Shown here: positions 1 to 12,212 of the stretch, in pieces
How positions within the stretch are numbered: the first letter of the stretch is position 1
How the letters are laid out: each line of letters opens with the position of its first letter
Origin: Rhodocollybia butyracea
Taxonomy: Eukaryota > Basidiomycota > Agaricomycetes > Agaricales > Omphalotaceae
NCBI GenBank assembly: GCA_015501585.1
Contig: JADNRY010000033.1
Coordinates: 186,001 to 250,000 of the forward strand
Reading direction: 5' to 3'
DNA: 64,000 nt
Program-made: the position numbers and the translations under genes
Notes under the pieces: model-generated
Told to the model about the DNA's origin: nothing
Database searches by the model: none
What the model saw: the letters and a program-made list of their open reading frames with translations, nothing else

Positions 1-289
1 CCTCAGTCAAGCTGGGCACTTGCTACCTACTAATAAGACAAGCTAAGTAGCTCATCTCGTGTTTGCATATTTGTGCATATTTGTGTGAGCTCACTGAGAC
101 TCACTGAGTTTGTGATGGATCGGAGAGTGAAGATAGTGACTAGGTCATCTCTTGATTACACCACGGCTGTTGACAACAGTAGTATGGAGATAATAAAAAT
201 GTATTATTGTGATATAGTACATTTATTACATAGAACTTCACGCTTATAATGTGCATAACATCCTGGGGAGGTGGTGCGCTGGTTTTGCT

Positions 290-562
290 ACCAGTTGCGT
301 GGGATTTGGCGACTCTCATTGATGAGTACTACATCAGAAGCCATCCAGTAAGAGCCAGATAGGCCACAGTGCAGTTACCCCTAGCCTGTATGGGGACATG
401 GTTTTGCCCTATCACTCTTCCTCTTTTTTGTTGGGGTCTAATGCACAATATTATTTACTATGTGATCAGGTACTGGGCTAGCCTTACTCTACTTTAGAGT
501 CCCTGTCCTGGCCTGTCAGTCTACCTTTCGGGAGTCAAGCTCGCTGCCTGTGCTGGTACAGG
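290..562. repeat. Dispersed LTR-like repeat, copy A
   Basis: This block is recognisably similar, in inverted orientation, to 61066-61340. Shared blocks in the same order include GTTGCGTGGGATTTGGCGAC, TTGGGGTCTAATGCA and GTGCTGGTACAGGGACCAG. The block has no coding capacity. A leader or LTR fragment of an LTR retrotransposon is the most likely source, but no TG...CA boundaries or target duplication could be fixed, so the family is not assigned. Confidence 0.6.
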
Positions 563-2812
563 GACCAGTATTTGGGTATTTATGTGTAGGTGTGTGAAAG
601 GTGCTATAAAACAACCTAACAAAAACACTACCGCACCTAACCAGACTATCAATATGTAAGGGAGCGAGGGCGGGTTGTCAGAGATTCCCCGAGGGAAAGT
701 TTGATAGTATCGGAGGTATGCACGCGGTTGCTCCAGGTTCAAGACCGTTGCGTTAACATGGGTAACTAAGCTTGGACAACTCTTAGAACTGAGTTGAGGG
801 AAGCCCAGCTGGGTGTACATATGTATGAGGGAACATCGGGATGTCCGAATCAATATAACCAAACCAAAACCAATAATGCGTATGTGTCCAAAACCAAATA
901 ATCAAAACCAAAACCAATACAACAAAACTAAGATTCTCCTAGGCAAACTCTGGCTCTAGCTAGAATAGTAATCTCGAGGTTTGTCAACAACCCTAGGCAA
1001 ACTCTGGCACTAGCTGCTGTGACGCCGTAAAGTCCTTGACCAAACTCTGGGCCAAGCTACAATATTGTGAGTGAACTTAATCACTAGGAACTCGTACCAC
1101 AATCTTAGTGGCTTGCCTAACTTCACAGGGAAGTCGACTAAGGAACCCTCACTCTGGAGCCAAATAATTCCTTACTAGAAACCGTCCCCTCTAAGGAAGC
1201 AACTAGATTTAAGGTTGATCTGGAGTTTGAGGGAACTCACATGCTCAAGACTCGATCAGATTCTCAAGTGGGCCAAAGGAAGTTTGTGAAATTCTATTAC
1301 AGGCCAAATTCTGCCAAGCAAGTAATATGACAGTAAATCAAACTCCTTGAAGAAACTATCAGTCACTCCGCGGTAATGCGTCGAGACTGGCTAACAACTT
1401 CGTGAAGCAACTAACACTTCTCCGTGGGAACACGTAGAGAGGTGACCAGCTACTTACTAGGTGAAGAAACTAACAACCAACTTGTAGTTAAGTAGAGAAG
1501 CGTCACGCTACTAGTCCCAAGGACATTCTACGGTGCTCACTTCCTAACATACAAATTGAGGGAAAGATCCTCTGAGGTGAAGGAACACAACCAATCTTGT
1601 ACAGGGGAGGTGGCAAGTAACTTTTCTTATTAAATAAATATATCTGGCTTATATACTGAGTAGAGAGAGTTTAATACGAAAAATAGATGAAACAGATACG
1701 GAGAGAGACGGAAAGAGAGTGGAACAGAGGAATCTGGCTTGGAAAGGAAACTCCAGCCTATATATGGTACACACAATAAAGAAATAGTCCATTCTTGGGT
1801 ATATATCAGAGGTAAAATATGATTTTGTGGGGATTAACATAGTTTTAGAGTGTTTTGATCCGAGCAAGGTTTCTCCGATTACTCCACAATTCTCTGGGGT
1901 CAGGAGTACCTTTATGCTTCATGATCACTCGCCACCCGGTTTCCCTTGGGTGAGTTTTATTCTATTCCTTGGATAGTTCTGTCCATCCTGAGTGTGATTA
2001 ACATTCTCTCGAGAAGGCCAGTTGTCTAGCTTTCCAACGACACCACTTATGATAGTCTCGAGCAACGGCGCTGAGTATGTACAAGTGATTCCCGATAGTC
2101 AGCTTTAACGGCTAAGACCTTCCGTGTATGATTTCTAAGATCAAATGTTTTGATTTGCCAAGGCTATCCCAGTGCGTAGCTTTCCGCAGGACTGCTAAGC
2201 ATGTTTCTACCCTCCTCATGGTTACAACCGGTGCTGTGAATAGACCTCTACGGTTTCCTTGGGATCATTCTGGTCCATTGTTATGGACTGTAAAGTCCAC
2301 ATCTTAACATAGCTCGTTGGGGGTCTTAGTGCGAGGGATGCCTTCCCTCAAGTAACGCGTTGGCTTAGTACTTATCCCGCTTCGAGATGTCCTGTAGTTT
2401 AGAGAGTCTACACTCTTGGGTATAACTAGATTGACAATCTAGCATTACATCTCTGGGCAGCCCAGGTATCCTCGCTAGCTTGGCTCTAGGCTACGCTTGT
2501 GGGCGTACCTTCACAGCTCGCTGAGTATTATTGTTAAGTTCTTTGCCTCGGCAACAGCTATCACGCTTGGGCTCCGTATAACTCTCTTATTGCATTGTAT
2601 AACACGTACAAAGTGTCAAAATGTACGGTTACATGCCTTAGGCCGATTTTAGGCCTAATACTGGCCGTTTCCTTTATGGGACCACAGGCAGTTTATGTAC
2701 TAGTACTCTGGGCCATGTATATCTATGCGGTCCGGATTATGCTTATCCCAACCTTACACCTACATCCTTGACACCGCGGCTAGATGAGGCTCTATCTATA
2801 TGAGTGCAATAC
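563..2812. other. Gene-free repeat-like stretch
   Basis: No ORF here resembles a protein. The short motif CAAACTCTGG recurs near 950, 1005 and 1042, and there are runs of AAAACCA around 860-925. The sequence reads like non-coding retrotransposon leader or LTR remnants next to the 290-562 repeat; this is inference. Confidence 0.4.
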
Positions 2813-2853
2813 CATGTGATATTTGGGATCCAGCTCGAAAATGTCACGTGATA
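2813..2853 (+). repeat. Direct repeat, left copy (pairs with 9074-9114)
   Basis: A block of about 40 bp containing CCAGCTCGAAAAT and ending in TCACGTGAT recurs in the same orientation near 9074-9114 with a few substitutions. The two copies flank the KOW-like gene and the Harbinger element. They could be the borders of a larger duplicated or mobile unit, or simply dispersed sequence. Confidence 0.5.
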
Positions 2854-2926
2854 TTATTGTGATAAGCTTGTGCCGGTGCGCACCTGCATTGTAAGATAGA
2901 AAATCGTACAATCACTCCAGCCCGAT

Positions 2927-4920
2927 ATGTGGGTAGTTTCTAGGAGTGGGCTATATTGTGGAGACCCTGGAGTCATTGTGGCTGGCAACAGAGAGGATAT
3001 GAACTTGGAAGAAGAATGTTTGGTTCTGTTCTTACCTCAAACGCCCAGACCAGAATCCGAACAACCTACAAAGTCTACTCACGGAACTAGGTCTGAATCA
3101 GAAGCGTCTGATGCAGTTGCTCTTGGAAGCAAAAGGAACAGGCACAATGCAACTCCCGTTTGCAAAAGAAAAAAACTCTCATACCCCGCCCATGCATTTT
3201 GAGGGAAAAGGTCTTCTCACCCTCACCTTTGGATAAATGGTGCGGGAACCACATCCGAAATCCATACACGGTTTCCTCAAAATGCTCATACTACCTGTAT
3301 CTCAGGCCCAGGCTGTAATGATCCCTTGACCTGTGAGCACCAGAAGAAAACTTTCCTATATGACCAAGAGATTTACCGAGGGCTGGCTATTGTGCATCAA
3401 AAGATCAGTAATCTTTCACATGCAACCCAGATTTCCAAGAAATTCCTTCAAGGGTTCAGGGCTTGCTGTCTAGAGCCAGAGTGTTCAAAGTTTATGAAAA
3501 CCGTGCCTTCGCCTAGCTCTTGGAGCTTTTTTCCTGGGGAAAATGTTGAGGTCGGCCTTGGATATGGCCAAGGTATAAGGTCTTCTACATATATCGTGGA
3601 CGAAGTGCACCCTTTGTTCTGCGAGGTGGCATCTTTATATGGGGAAAATACCTTGCTAGAAGCAGTCCTGATGATACACCTCCGAAAAAAATTTACCGTC
3701 AGGGACCTAGTCAAAATTTGCCAAAGTGTTCCTCCCATCAAAGGTGTGCAGCATTTACAGATACCAAACTCCGTTGTCTGCACAGTCAAGATCAAACTAG
3801 TTCCTATCGCCGGGCTGGAGGGCTTTGTTAGTGCAAGCAATACAAACCATGTTGAGGTGTGGATACCGGAGCTAGAGCTGGTCTTGAACATTGACCATAA
3901 TTGTCTACGTTATCAGCCCAACCTTACTGCTATTGGCAAGGTTCATAAAGAGAACCCACCCTTTCTTGCAGAGCACTCTACTACATTTTTCTCAGAACAA
4001 ACCGCCAAGCACCTTGATCTGACCAAACTTTCACCAAATTTGAAGCCAAATGGCCCACTACCCATAACTCCTCACACCGGCACATCACCTTGGAAGGATC
4101 TTCATGTCTGCGTTGTTGGGGGGACGGAGCTGGATCAGTGGGGGGATACAAACCGGTCGAACTGATAAAAGGACTTTGCTGCACAGTTTTGGATGTCAAA
4201 GTCGACTTTGCTACACACAGTGGGCTTGCAGTCCTTGTGTGGCCAGATGGATGCAGCACCACCTCATGGGTTGACTACTCTAGGCTCCGGCATGATGATA
4301 ACTGTCGTTTCCTTCACGAAGATCAGCACGGGTCTTCATGGCCGTTGCTTTACAGCTTTAAACAAGCATACATTCCTTCATACTCTGACCAAGAGCTGCT
4401 AGCCCTGAATGGGTACCTCAATCCAGAATACAAGGCAAAAATGGCCCAAGCGCATAGGCAATGGGAAGAGGAAGAGCAGTGGAAAGAGGGCATAGAAACC
4501 GGAGATGGAGAGTACCTTGTGTCTAAGGAGGCGAATGTTTGCACTGACTCGCCGCCCCCAGCAGTTGGAGGAGGGGGTGGTGCTGAACTCAAGCTAGAGC
4601 ACTGGATTCTTGATCCTCGTCTCAAAGAGGCTTTAGGTGAACGATCAATTTACGTAGCGACTACCTTGAGCCAACAGAAGGATTACCTGGTGAATTTGTG
4701 GTCTGGAAGCGAGGGGCAAGTTGAGGTATGGACCCATGCGCCAAGGTCTCAAAAATTAAACTTGGAGGATCTTGAAAATGAAACAAGGACTCGAACTCTG
4801 TTGGATCAGAGGTATGAACAAAATCTACTTGTTGTAGTCCAAGGGGAGCACACTGGAAATTTGTCCGCGTTCTATCTGTGGGCTGGACGTGATCCTTGCA
4901 GTGTCAGCATGTTCAACTGA
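2927..4920 (+). pseudogene. Spt5-like KOW-family protein, frameshifted
   Basis: Three reading-frame pieces (2927-3202, 3326-4165, 4090-4920) read like one protein. The second contains a block from FFPGENVEVGLGYGQG onward, then a segment with LRKKFTVRDLVKI and GLEGFVSA, alternations typical of KOW/Spt5-like modules in Agaricomycetes. The frame runs through GGTELDQ and then continues one frame over as GYKPVELIKG at a run of six G (4140-4145); adding one G would join them. The third piece carries a Gly-rich linker and an acidic/Trp-rich tail. In-frame stops also separate the first two pieces. Probably a decayed member of a dispersed paralogue family, although the G-run could be a base-call error. 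The family assignment is by recall of pattern only. Confidence 0.45.
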
Positions 4921-5132
4921 CAGGACTTAAAGACAAAGCAGGAAAGGAATATAGAGAGGACATCATACCTGAAGTGCCGTTTTTTTATGGAGAAGAGCAA
5001 TGTAGCTGTGGTAAAACAAACAGAGAATGCTAAAAAAGTGGGAAACAAATTGATGCAGACCTTGAGGAATTTGGAGAGAGAAAGGGAAGGCTCATTGAAT
5101 TCATTATATTGGTAGTCAGAAGATAATAATCA

Positions 5133-5582
5133 ATGCCGCCACTCATAATTTGGCATGAACGTCTATTAAACGTCAACATCAACGATTTGACGAGTCAGCG
5201 ATATGAAAGACCAAGGTGGGTAGCTCAAAAATCTCTTCTGATCCACAACATCCATCCCAAAAACAAGACACTCTCAAGGATCAATCCCAATAAAACAGCA
5301 ACGTGTAAATTGCCTCTTGAAGCAGTCCTTTTTGGCCTCAAGTACTTGGAAGGTTGTAATTTAGCTTTTAGGCCGTATTTCAGTTTGCAACCCAATGGCT
5401 TCAGTATTAAAGGCCCAGAAAACTACACAGAAACCATCAGTTTTGCCCAGTCTGTAGAGGATGTGCTGGTGAGTCATAGTTGTTATTCTGAAACAGAGGT
5501 CTGTGACAAGAACACCAGGCAGTATGTTGAACATTTACTCATCAAAGTCATTCCCTGTGCTTACTCACCACGCCATGGATAA
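5133..5582 (+). CDS. Uncharacterised ORF downstream of the KOW-like gene
   Basis: This is a 149-codon ORF with no recognised domain. It has a basic N-terminal half and a C-terminal part with scattered Cys and His. It lies about 210 bp after the KOW-like pseudogene on the same strand and could be a further decayed exon of it or a chance ORF. No function is proposed. Confidence 0.2.
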   Translation: MPPLIIWHERLLNVNINDLTSQRYERPRWVAQKSLLIHNIHPKNKTLSRINPNKTATCKLPLEAVLFGLKYLEGCNLAFRPYFSLQPNGFSIKGPENYTETISFAQSVEDVLVSHSCYSETEVCDKNTRQYVEHLLIKVIPCAYSPRHG

Positions 5583-5893
5583 AGCCCTGGCGCTGTTGAA
5601 ATTCAACCTAATTCACCCAGCTGGTTATACCTGAGCCAGAGTCCCTTTGGCTGTTTACTGCACACGAAGATATTCATACTGCACAGCCTTGAAGAGTTTG
5701 GATAAATCAGGGGTCTGTCCAGAACCAGGAGCAGTGGGGAAACATAGTGTAGCTATTCATGGGTGCATTTTTTATCTTTGAAATATACCTCTTAGATCTG
5801 CTGCTGCTTTTATAGTTCCCAAAAAGCTCTCCAAGACAGGTCAGCCTGTACAAAAGTGCAAGTTACAAGCTGGAAGCCTTGGGCGCTGTATAA

Positions 5894-5943
5894 GAGCCTG
5901 TTCAGCAACGAGAACCGAATTGTTATTTGAGATCCAGATTCCC
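5894..5943 (+). repeat. Left TIR of Harbinger element 1
   Basis: It starts GAGCCTGTTCAGCAACGAGA and pairs with the reverse complement of 8834-8883, with only a few differences or one-base gaps over about 50 bp. TAA precedes it at 5891-5893. Confidence 0.9.
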
Positions 5944-6103
5944 TTTAGTAGTAATCTGTTAGTTAGTGACTGATGTGACCAGTGGTGACCCTTCGTGAAT
6001 TAGTGGTGACCCTTTTGTGAATTTCAAACCTGTCGCGCAATATGATTTAAGTTGTTTCGAGTCGTTTCACGTCGTTTCGTTCATCCCATTACATTTTCAC
6101 TTC

Positions 6104-7292
6104 ATGGCTGGAGAGCCAGAGGCACCAGGTGATGCCGAACCTAATCCAAAAGGCAAAACACCCCAAATCCGACCCCAGAAACCTCGAAAAGGCACCAATG
6201 CTGTCTGGTCTGAGAATGATGTCCAGGATTTTTTGGACTTTCTCATTGAACATCGTTCAGAGATGGGAGATGGATTTAATTTTAGGATGAAGACATTCAC
6301 GGCTGCATCTGAAGTAATGGAAACAAAGAGGACTACAGGTGGTGAGAAGGATAGAGATTCTTGCAAGGCAAAATGGGGGAAGGTGTGTGCTTGAAAGATT
6401 CTTGTGGCTTATTGAATGAATTTATTATTTGCTAGCTCAAGGAAGCATATGAGGCCATCATGAAAATAAAAACCTATTCAGGTTGGGGCCCTTGGAGTGA
6501 CAAGCATGGCGCTGGAATCACTGCCCTCACCGCTGATGTTAGGGAGCGGTTTGTCATCAAAACCAAGGCCGCCAAACCTTTTCTCAACAACAGTTGGGTT
6601 TATCTCAGCAAGATGGAGCAGATCATGCCATACAAGCCAAAGGGTACCCATGTCTTTTGTCCTTCTGCAGTAGCAAGTCAGGTTGAGCCCACCGATGCTC
6701 TTAATGATGAAATTCAAAGCCAAGACTGGGATCTTTCTCAGATTGACAAGGATATGGCTGCAAATAGCATTGAGAATGAGCACAAAACACCTGAGGTGTC
6801 CGATGACTCTGACATTGAGGTGAGTACCATATACTTTAAAATATAGCATACTAACATTTCTTACAGGCTACGAAGGTGTCAGCAAAGGCTTCTGCTATCC
6901 CCAAAACACCTGCTCCTGCACCACTATCACTCAAATGCTCTTCTGACAACATTTTCACCCCTTCCACATCATCGTCAAAGAAAGTTCGTGGTGCAGAGGT
7001 GCTTTCTGGCCTTGTCGGTGAGGTGTCTGGGATGAATCAGGTTATTCGGGATTTTCTCATGCCACCCACACCTTCCGATCCTTCACTGTTGTCAACCCCC
7101 GCTCGTCGTGCCAAGGCAGTGTCATTAGTGGAAAAGGAGAGTGATCTTGACGATGAAGATGTGCTACATTTCATGCATGCTATCACAAGGGATAAGGTTG
7201 TTGCTGATATTTACAATAGTTTTACCAATCCCGTTATCCGTCGTAAATACCTTGATAGTATCGTTTCAAAGGAGCAAATTGGTGGTATTTAA
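6104..7292 (+). CDS. Myb/SANT-like DNA-binding protein of Harbinger element 1
   Basis: Three exons: 6104-6382, 6436-6819 and 6867-7292, with introns of 53 and 47 nt and consistent phases. The start at 6104 (MAGEPEAPG) is preferred over the in-frame Met at 6017 because the added N-terminus is atypical. The N-terminal domain (from about residue 27) has the spaced Trp/Phe and helical pattern of trihelix/Myb-SANT domains (NAVWSENDVQDFLDFL), followed by a KWGKLKEAYEAI segment across the first splice. The middle is acidic and Ser/Thr/Pro-rich; the C-terminus is helical. In Harbinger elements this second protein helps bring the transposase to the nucleus and the element ends. Its TAA stop (7290-7292) directly abuts the transposase stop on the other strand. 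Confidence 0.8.
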
Positions 7293-8682
7293 TTACATAG
7301 CCTGAGTAATAGGACCCTCCAATCCATCATTGTCCAAGAGACCCTTCTCCTGCAGCCACTGTTGATATTGTACCCACATTGCCTCTGCAATTTCATCTCT
7401 CTTTCTCTCAGCTGCAGCCTTTTCTTGGGCTGTTGGGGCTTCCTTTGCAAGAGTCCCATATATATCACTTTGCAGTGGGTCACGGTCACCAGGTTCTGGA
7501 TCAAAGATTGATGGATCCTTGAGAAAGTCCTCAATATCGGTAGGATCAAACTCAAGGATGAAGTTGTGAAGTGCAGCTAGTGCCGGAGGAATGCGGACTT
7601 GGATATCCATGTCAAATTGAGCTGGTCGTTCAAGGATCTCCCATCGCGCTTTCACAACACCAAAAATCCGCTCAACTGCATTGCGTGCGACAGCATGACG
7701 CAGGTTAAAAAGCTCTTCTCGGTTGACTGGTCTATAAATACTTATTGTCAGCAACGAAATGACCAGGTAGTTTTGCTTTATAATGTTTCATACCGTTTGC
7801 CAGCCTTTTCCCATTCTTGCAAATGGTAGCAGATTCCAGAATACGGAAGGAGCAGAGTACCACACATGCCAAAGCCTGCATCGGCCAGGTAGTAGCGTCC
7901 TTCTGGAACAGGAAGATCCATCAGGCGTGAATCAATATACATGGAAGCATCTGCCATCGAGCCATCCCAACCAGCAACAAAATAAAGAAAGCGCAAACCA
8001 AAGGAGCAGATTGCGAGGCAATTTTGTGACATGAAACCTTTCCGATTCCGTGCAAGGTCTCGCTGATCAGCACTAGGCATACAGTGAATGTGGGTTCCAT
8101 CCACTGCTCCAAGAGCATCTTTGAAAAATGGGAAGAACTTTGGGTTGTTTTGTATGAACTCAGGGACTGGATTATCAGCACTAGGCATCCGGACATACTG
8201 ATTGTAAAACTGTGGACCAGAGAGCATGAACAGGACTTCTCGGAAGTACCTACATAATTAATCAGCTTCTGAGATTCATATGAATAAAACTCTTACTTTG
8301 ATATAGTTGCATTTGCACGTTGGAAATGTTCACCTACATGGTGAACAGACAGACCAGTAACACACATGTGTAGAAATATAGCCACTTGCTCCTCAAGGGT
8401 GACATATCTGGTCTCAGCCATCCCCAAAACTCTGAGCTGTTCTACCAGTGCAATGAACACATGGAGATGGACTCCAAGGCAGCTACGGATTCGGTCAGGA
8501 TGACCATGGATGAGTTCTGTGACCCAGCCATAACCAGTTAATGATGAATTGTGGTATTCTTGCTTCCAGTAATAAGGAGAGGCATATACTGTAGCCACAA
8601 TAGCGATGACATTGAGAAGAAACCCATACACCATTACAAGCTGTTTCAGCAGGTCAATGGACTTCTGACCAGGCTGTGGCAT
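7293..8682 (-). CDS. PIF/Harbinger DDE transposase (element 1)
   Basis: Three exons on the minus strand: 8682-8297, 8249-7794 and 7731-7293, with introns of 47 and 62 nt. A longer in-frame start at 8739 exists; MPQPGQKSID at 8682 is preferred. Exon 1 has a hydrophobic segment near residues 17-35 and a helix-turn-helix-like region (TLEEQVAIFLHM). The DDE_Tnp_4 catalytic triad is visible: GAVDGTHI (first Asp), AGWDGSMADASMY (second Asp) and NAVERIFGVVKARW (Glu). The C-terminus is Glu/Lys-rich and helical. The protein would cut at the TIRs and duplicate TAA. No premature stop was seen, so the gene may be functional. Confidence 0.88.
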
Positions 8683-8833
8683 TTTAGAGTGACGAGGACT
8701 ACAAAGGATGACTTGCGCACACAGTTTAATACTAGACAAATACTATGTACAATCAATGTGCAGCGCGCGCTGTCACCTGCTGTCACTCTAAAATCACGGC
8801 GTGATATTTCAAAGATGCGGATTCCTGAAAAAG

Positions 8834-8883
8834 GAAATTCGGATCTCAGAATAACAACTCGGTTCTCGTTGCTGAACAGGCTC
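8834..8883 (-). repeat. Right TIR of Harbinger element 1
   Basis: The reverse complement begins GAGCCTGTTCAGCAACGAGA and matches the left TIR. TAA follows at 8884-8886. Confidence 0.9.
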
Positions 8884-9073
8884 TAAGACATGTTGAAAGC
8901 TTGCTAAAAGCCTTTAGAAACGCCTGTGATATACTCAGCTTGAAATTTTACAATACTGGCTGTATTATTGAGATATTATGTAGATACATTGAAAGAACAA
9001 GGCCAGTGGGCGTATTCCAGGTCCCCAGGCAGCACAGATATGACGCGACTATGCCGGCCCATAAGGATAGGGT

Positions 9074-9114
9074 CACATGATATCTGGGAGCCAGCTCGAA
9101 AATATCACGTTGTT
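9074..9114 (+). repeat. Direct repeat, right copy (pairs with 2813-2853)
   Basis: Contains GCCAGCTCGAAAATATCACG, matching the block at 2813-2853 with a few substitutions. Confidence 0.5.
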
Positions 9115-10938
9115 ATAGGCCGTGCCGCCATGGAGCCTGTGAATAAATGATAAGATAAAGTATCGCTGTAATAAGAATAAGTGAGTATAGATAATTTCAA
9201 TGAGTATAGAAGTTCAGGACAATGTTAGCTAGGGGTTTGGCTGGGGCTTGGCCCCGCATGGGTGGGTATTCTTCATATGCTTTGTTTGTCCTTGCTTTAT
9301 TAATCGGGAGCGTGACATCAAATACTTGGACAAACAAATGTTAACACGCAGAAACCAATCCGAAACGTCTAAACAACGCTAGCGTGAATCCTGCATAGAG
9401 GAGTGGGTGGGTGGGGACACAAATTTAGTGATATTTTGTGAGGAGAATGATTGCAGCGGTGAGAGGTTGAATAACTCAATCTGTGCCGCCGCTGATTGCA
9501 CGGCGGCGATAGCTCTCACGCTGCTTATCTTATCCTCTGATAAGCTGCCTTCGGCTGAATTATCTCGGAATTTTAATTTATTTATACTGCTTCTATTGTC
9601 TTACTGATCCCAAGAATAAGTTTTTTATTCAACAAAAATAAGCGCCAGTTCCCCAAATCAAATCAAAATAATATAACAAATCCCATTTGACTTGATCTCA
9701 TGATATAAAAATATTTTGGGATGAATCCCAGCCTACTAAGGCAATTCCAAGGCGCCAAGACACATCTCGTGAGACAGCCGAGTTGTAGCCGAGACATACC
9801 GAGATCCATCAATCTCGATCGCCAGATCGCTATTCAAATGCGTGACAAGTGGCGCCCCGATTTCCAGGTGAGCTTCAAGGTGCCCGCTTAGGTGATATGA
9901 ATGCACCTGGTTTTCAGGTGCCATGGTGAATGCCCCCGGTGCGACCCACGTTTCGTATTCAATCAAACAACAATGCGATCTCTGCGCTTCCGCTGGTCTC
10001 ATCGACCTTGGCTACGTGATGAGCCGGAGACGCGAACGGACAGGTCATCCCGGAATCTGCCTGATCATTTATATAGTGAAGGTATTTTCGGGTTTTTCTT
10101 TTTTTCTTTCCTTTTTTCATCGCTCGTTCGAAGTTACGCAGTTAAACTGTGGATTTTGAATTTGAATTTTTGAATAGCTGAATCCCGCTTTCTTTCTTTA
10201 AGATTGTTGCTCGGTGTTTATGTTCGCCTCGGGGGTTGGTTGGCGGATGTGAACATGACGATTTTGGGCGCTGATATCACTCTTGGATCAGTTTGTACAG
10301 GAGATAGTGGATTGAGGATTATGGATTTCAATAATGGTGTAATTCTGACGTTGATTTGTTTGCTGAATGGTGAGTCCTGTATCCATATATACATCGATAA
10401 AACTTTCCCCTTCTCTACTCGCCGAGTGTAATGGTCAACTTGAATTTTATCACACTCCCTTCAGAACGGCGCCAAGCTACCCGCAAACACATCTCCAAGC
10501 ACATCTCTCTCTGACGTCCGTCATCATATGCAGCCTCTAAGATAGTGCTTCATCAGCTTCTGCCTAAGCAGTTCCCCTTTATCAATTCCGATCTGTACCG
10601 GGTCACGCTGTGAGCTTTGCACTTGCTTGGAAGATTGACCATGGATGAGCAATAGATGGATGGCAATCGACATGGATTGCACTGGCTAGTCAGGTAAATT
10701 GTTGCTATTATCCAATGCCTTGTGCTCTGCCTTGCAGAGCCTAGGAATCATATACAAGTACTTCACTTTTGGCCAATCTGGCACTGCCGCTTAAGCCCAT
10801 TGAAACACCAAAGAAATTCTTCAAAAATCTTGAAGCCTTACCTTAAGGCCTTCCTACTTAAGTGCTTAGCCCATGGGGAGAACATTGCATGATCATATAG
10901 CCACCGGGATGTCCATCATCACCAGCGAAGCCAGAAAT
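9115..10938. other. No supported gene
   Basis: ORFs here are short, low-complexity or mutually exclusive. A minus-strand ORF of 88 codons at 10002-9736 has an ordinary-looking composition but no recognised domain, start context or intron support. Confidence 0.4.
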
Positions 10939-11118
10939 GTGAAACGATAAGTACTAGCCTCAGAAGCGTACTTGGAGTACAAACAACTCGTATTGAATAT
11001 TTACCTGTGAAACGATAAGTACTCTGAGCTACTTGAATATGCGTAAGTACATCGTTCATAGATACATGATAAATAATAATGACTTACCCTCAGAAGCGTA
11101 CTTGGAGTACAAACAACT
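10939..11118. repeat. Paired short direct repeats
   Basis: Two different sequences are each duplicated in the same order: GTGAAACGATAAGTACT at 10939-10955 and 11007-11023, and a 31-bp block beginning CCTCAGAAGCGTACTTGGAG at 10958-10988 and 11088-11118. This is a small imperfect tandem duplication in non-coding sequence. Confidence 0.7.
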
Positions 11119-12212
11119 GAGGGACTAAAACATTGTAATCTGAATATAAGTAAATAGCACGAAACTGCCAAGTATATACAAGGCACTCGGATAAACGAAG
11201 CGGGAGGATAAATAAAACAAGTAAGGAGAAATAGCGAATAGAACTGCTCCAATCAAAACTCAGGTTTTGCAGATGTGGCAGTACTATACATTTGGGGATA
11301 AATGGAAGTTTTAGTGTGAGGGATGTAGGCTTGGCAGGAACAGCTCAACAGGATTTGGTCACTTTTGGTATGCATTGGGTGCAAGTTTGGGAGAGGGGCA
11401 GAGTTTGTTGGCGGTGACGCTTGCGGGGGCTTGATAGCTTGATTTAACGACTATTTTAATCTACGGTTTTGGGTTTATTGTCGAATCATTTAGGATAGAG
11501 AGTATTAAAAAGTTGATGTGATGCGGTCCTTTGAACTACGGGTAAAATTGTCATTATTATCTAGGATATGAGTTGTTGTCCTGAGATCAGTGCTTGCCAA
11601 AGCAGTTCACGCGGGTGGCACAGGGCGGTTGTCCCGACTCCCAAGTATGCCTTGTAAGCGTACTTGTGTCCAGGATGGAGGAAAGTGTTGGTAAGGTTAT
11701 AACTTATTAAGGTCCCACATTGGGTCCCACTAAATGTAAAATACACCCACCCATGGCTACTAGCTAGTCAAGGCAAGAGTCAAGGACAATAATTTAACTT
11801 GAATTTAACTCATTGGTATGGACTGTTGCCAAAGTCTTGAGTTGCCAATCTGCATAGCACAAACCTGGGTTGAGCTATGGACCAACTATTAGACTGATAT
11901 GTATTATGGAGCCTTGTATCGAGGACTTCAATGCAGCTCAGAGCACTCACTGAGAGCCAGTTGCTTTGGTTTCCAAGATGATTAGCAACTGAATAGGCCT
12001 ACTCCAAACCCAAATACTAGACTCATTCACCTGGTTGTTGGGTTGCGCATCAAACCATCCAATTCGAAATCTTGGATTACAACAGTGCTTAGCCTTTTGT
12101 TTCATTATGTAACTCCTTGGGCTTTGCATATATAAAATCAGAGAGAAGCAAAGGCATCAGGCCATTGCTCTATCCTAGCAGAGTTCATGGTTCAACGCAT
12201 TAACTTCTTTAT
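11119..12212. other. No supported gene; upstream region of the 7-TM gene
   Basis: Only short ORFs without protein character occur. The last few hundred bases presumably contain the promoter and 5' UTR of the 7-TM gene; no confident TATA box was assigned. Confidence 0.4.

Larger units (their letters stand above)
5894..8883. mobile_element. Complete PIF/Harbinger DNA transposon (element 1)
   Basis: The element is 2,990 bp with terminal inverted repeats of about 50 bp beginning GAGCCTGTTCAGCAACGAGA, nearly identical between the two ends. It is flanked on both sides by TAA (5891-5893 and 8884-8886), the 3-bp TWA-type duplication usual for PIF/Harbinger. It carries the two standard genes of the superfamily in convergent orientation: a Myb/SANT-like DNA-binding protein (plus) and a DDE_Tnp_4-type transposase (minus). 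Both read through after removal of short GT-AG introns, with no premature stop seen. The similar ends and intact genes suggest recent activity; this is inference. Confidence 0.9.

Noticed and set aside
3448..3891. 147-codon minus-strand ORF
   Set aside because: Shadow of the KOW-like reading frame on the plus strand; no independent protein character.
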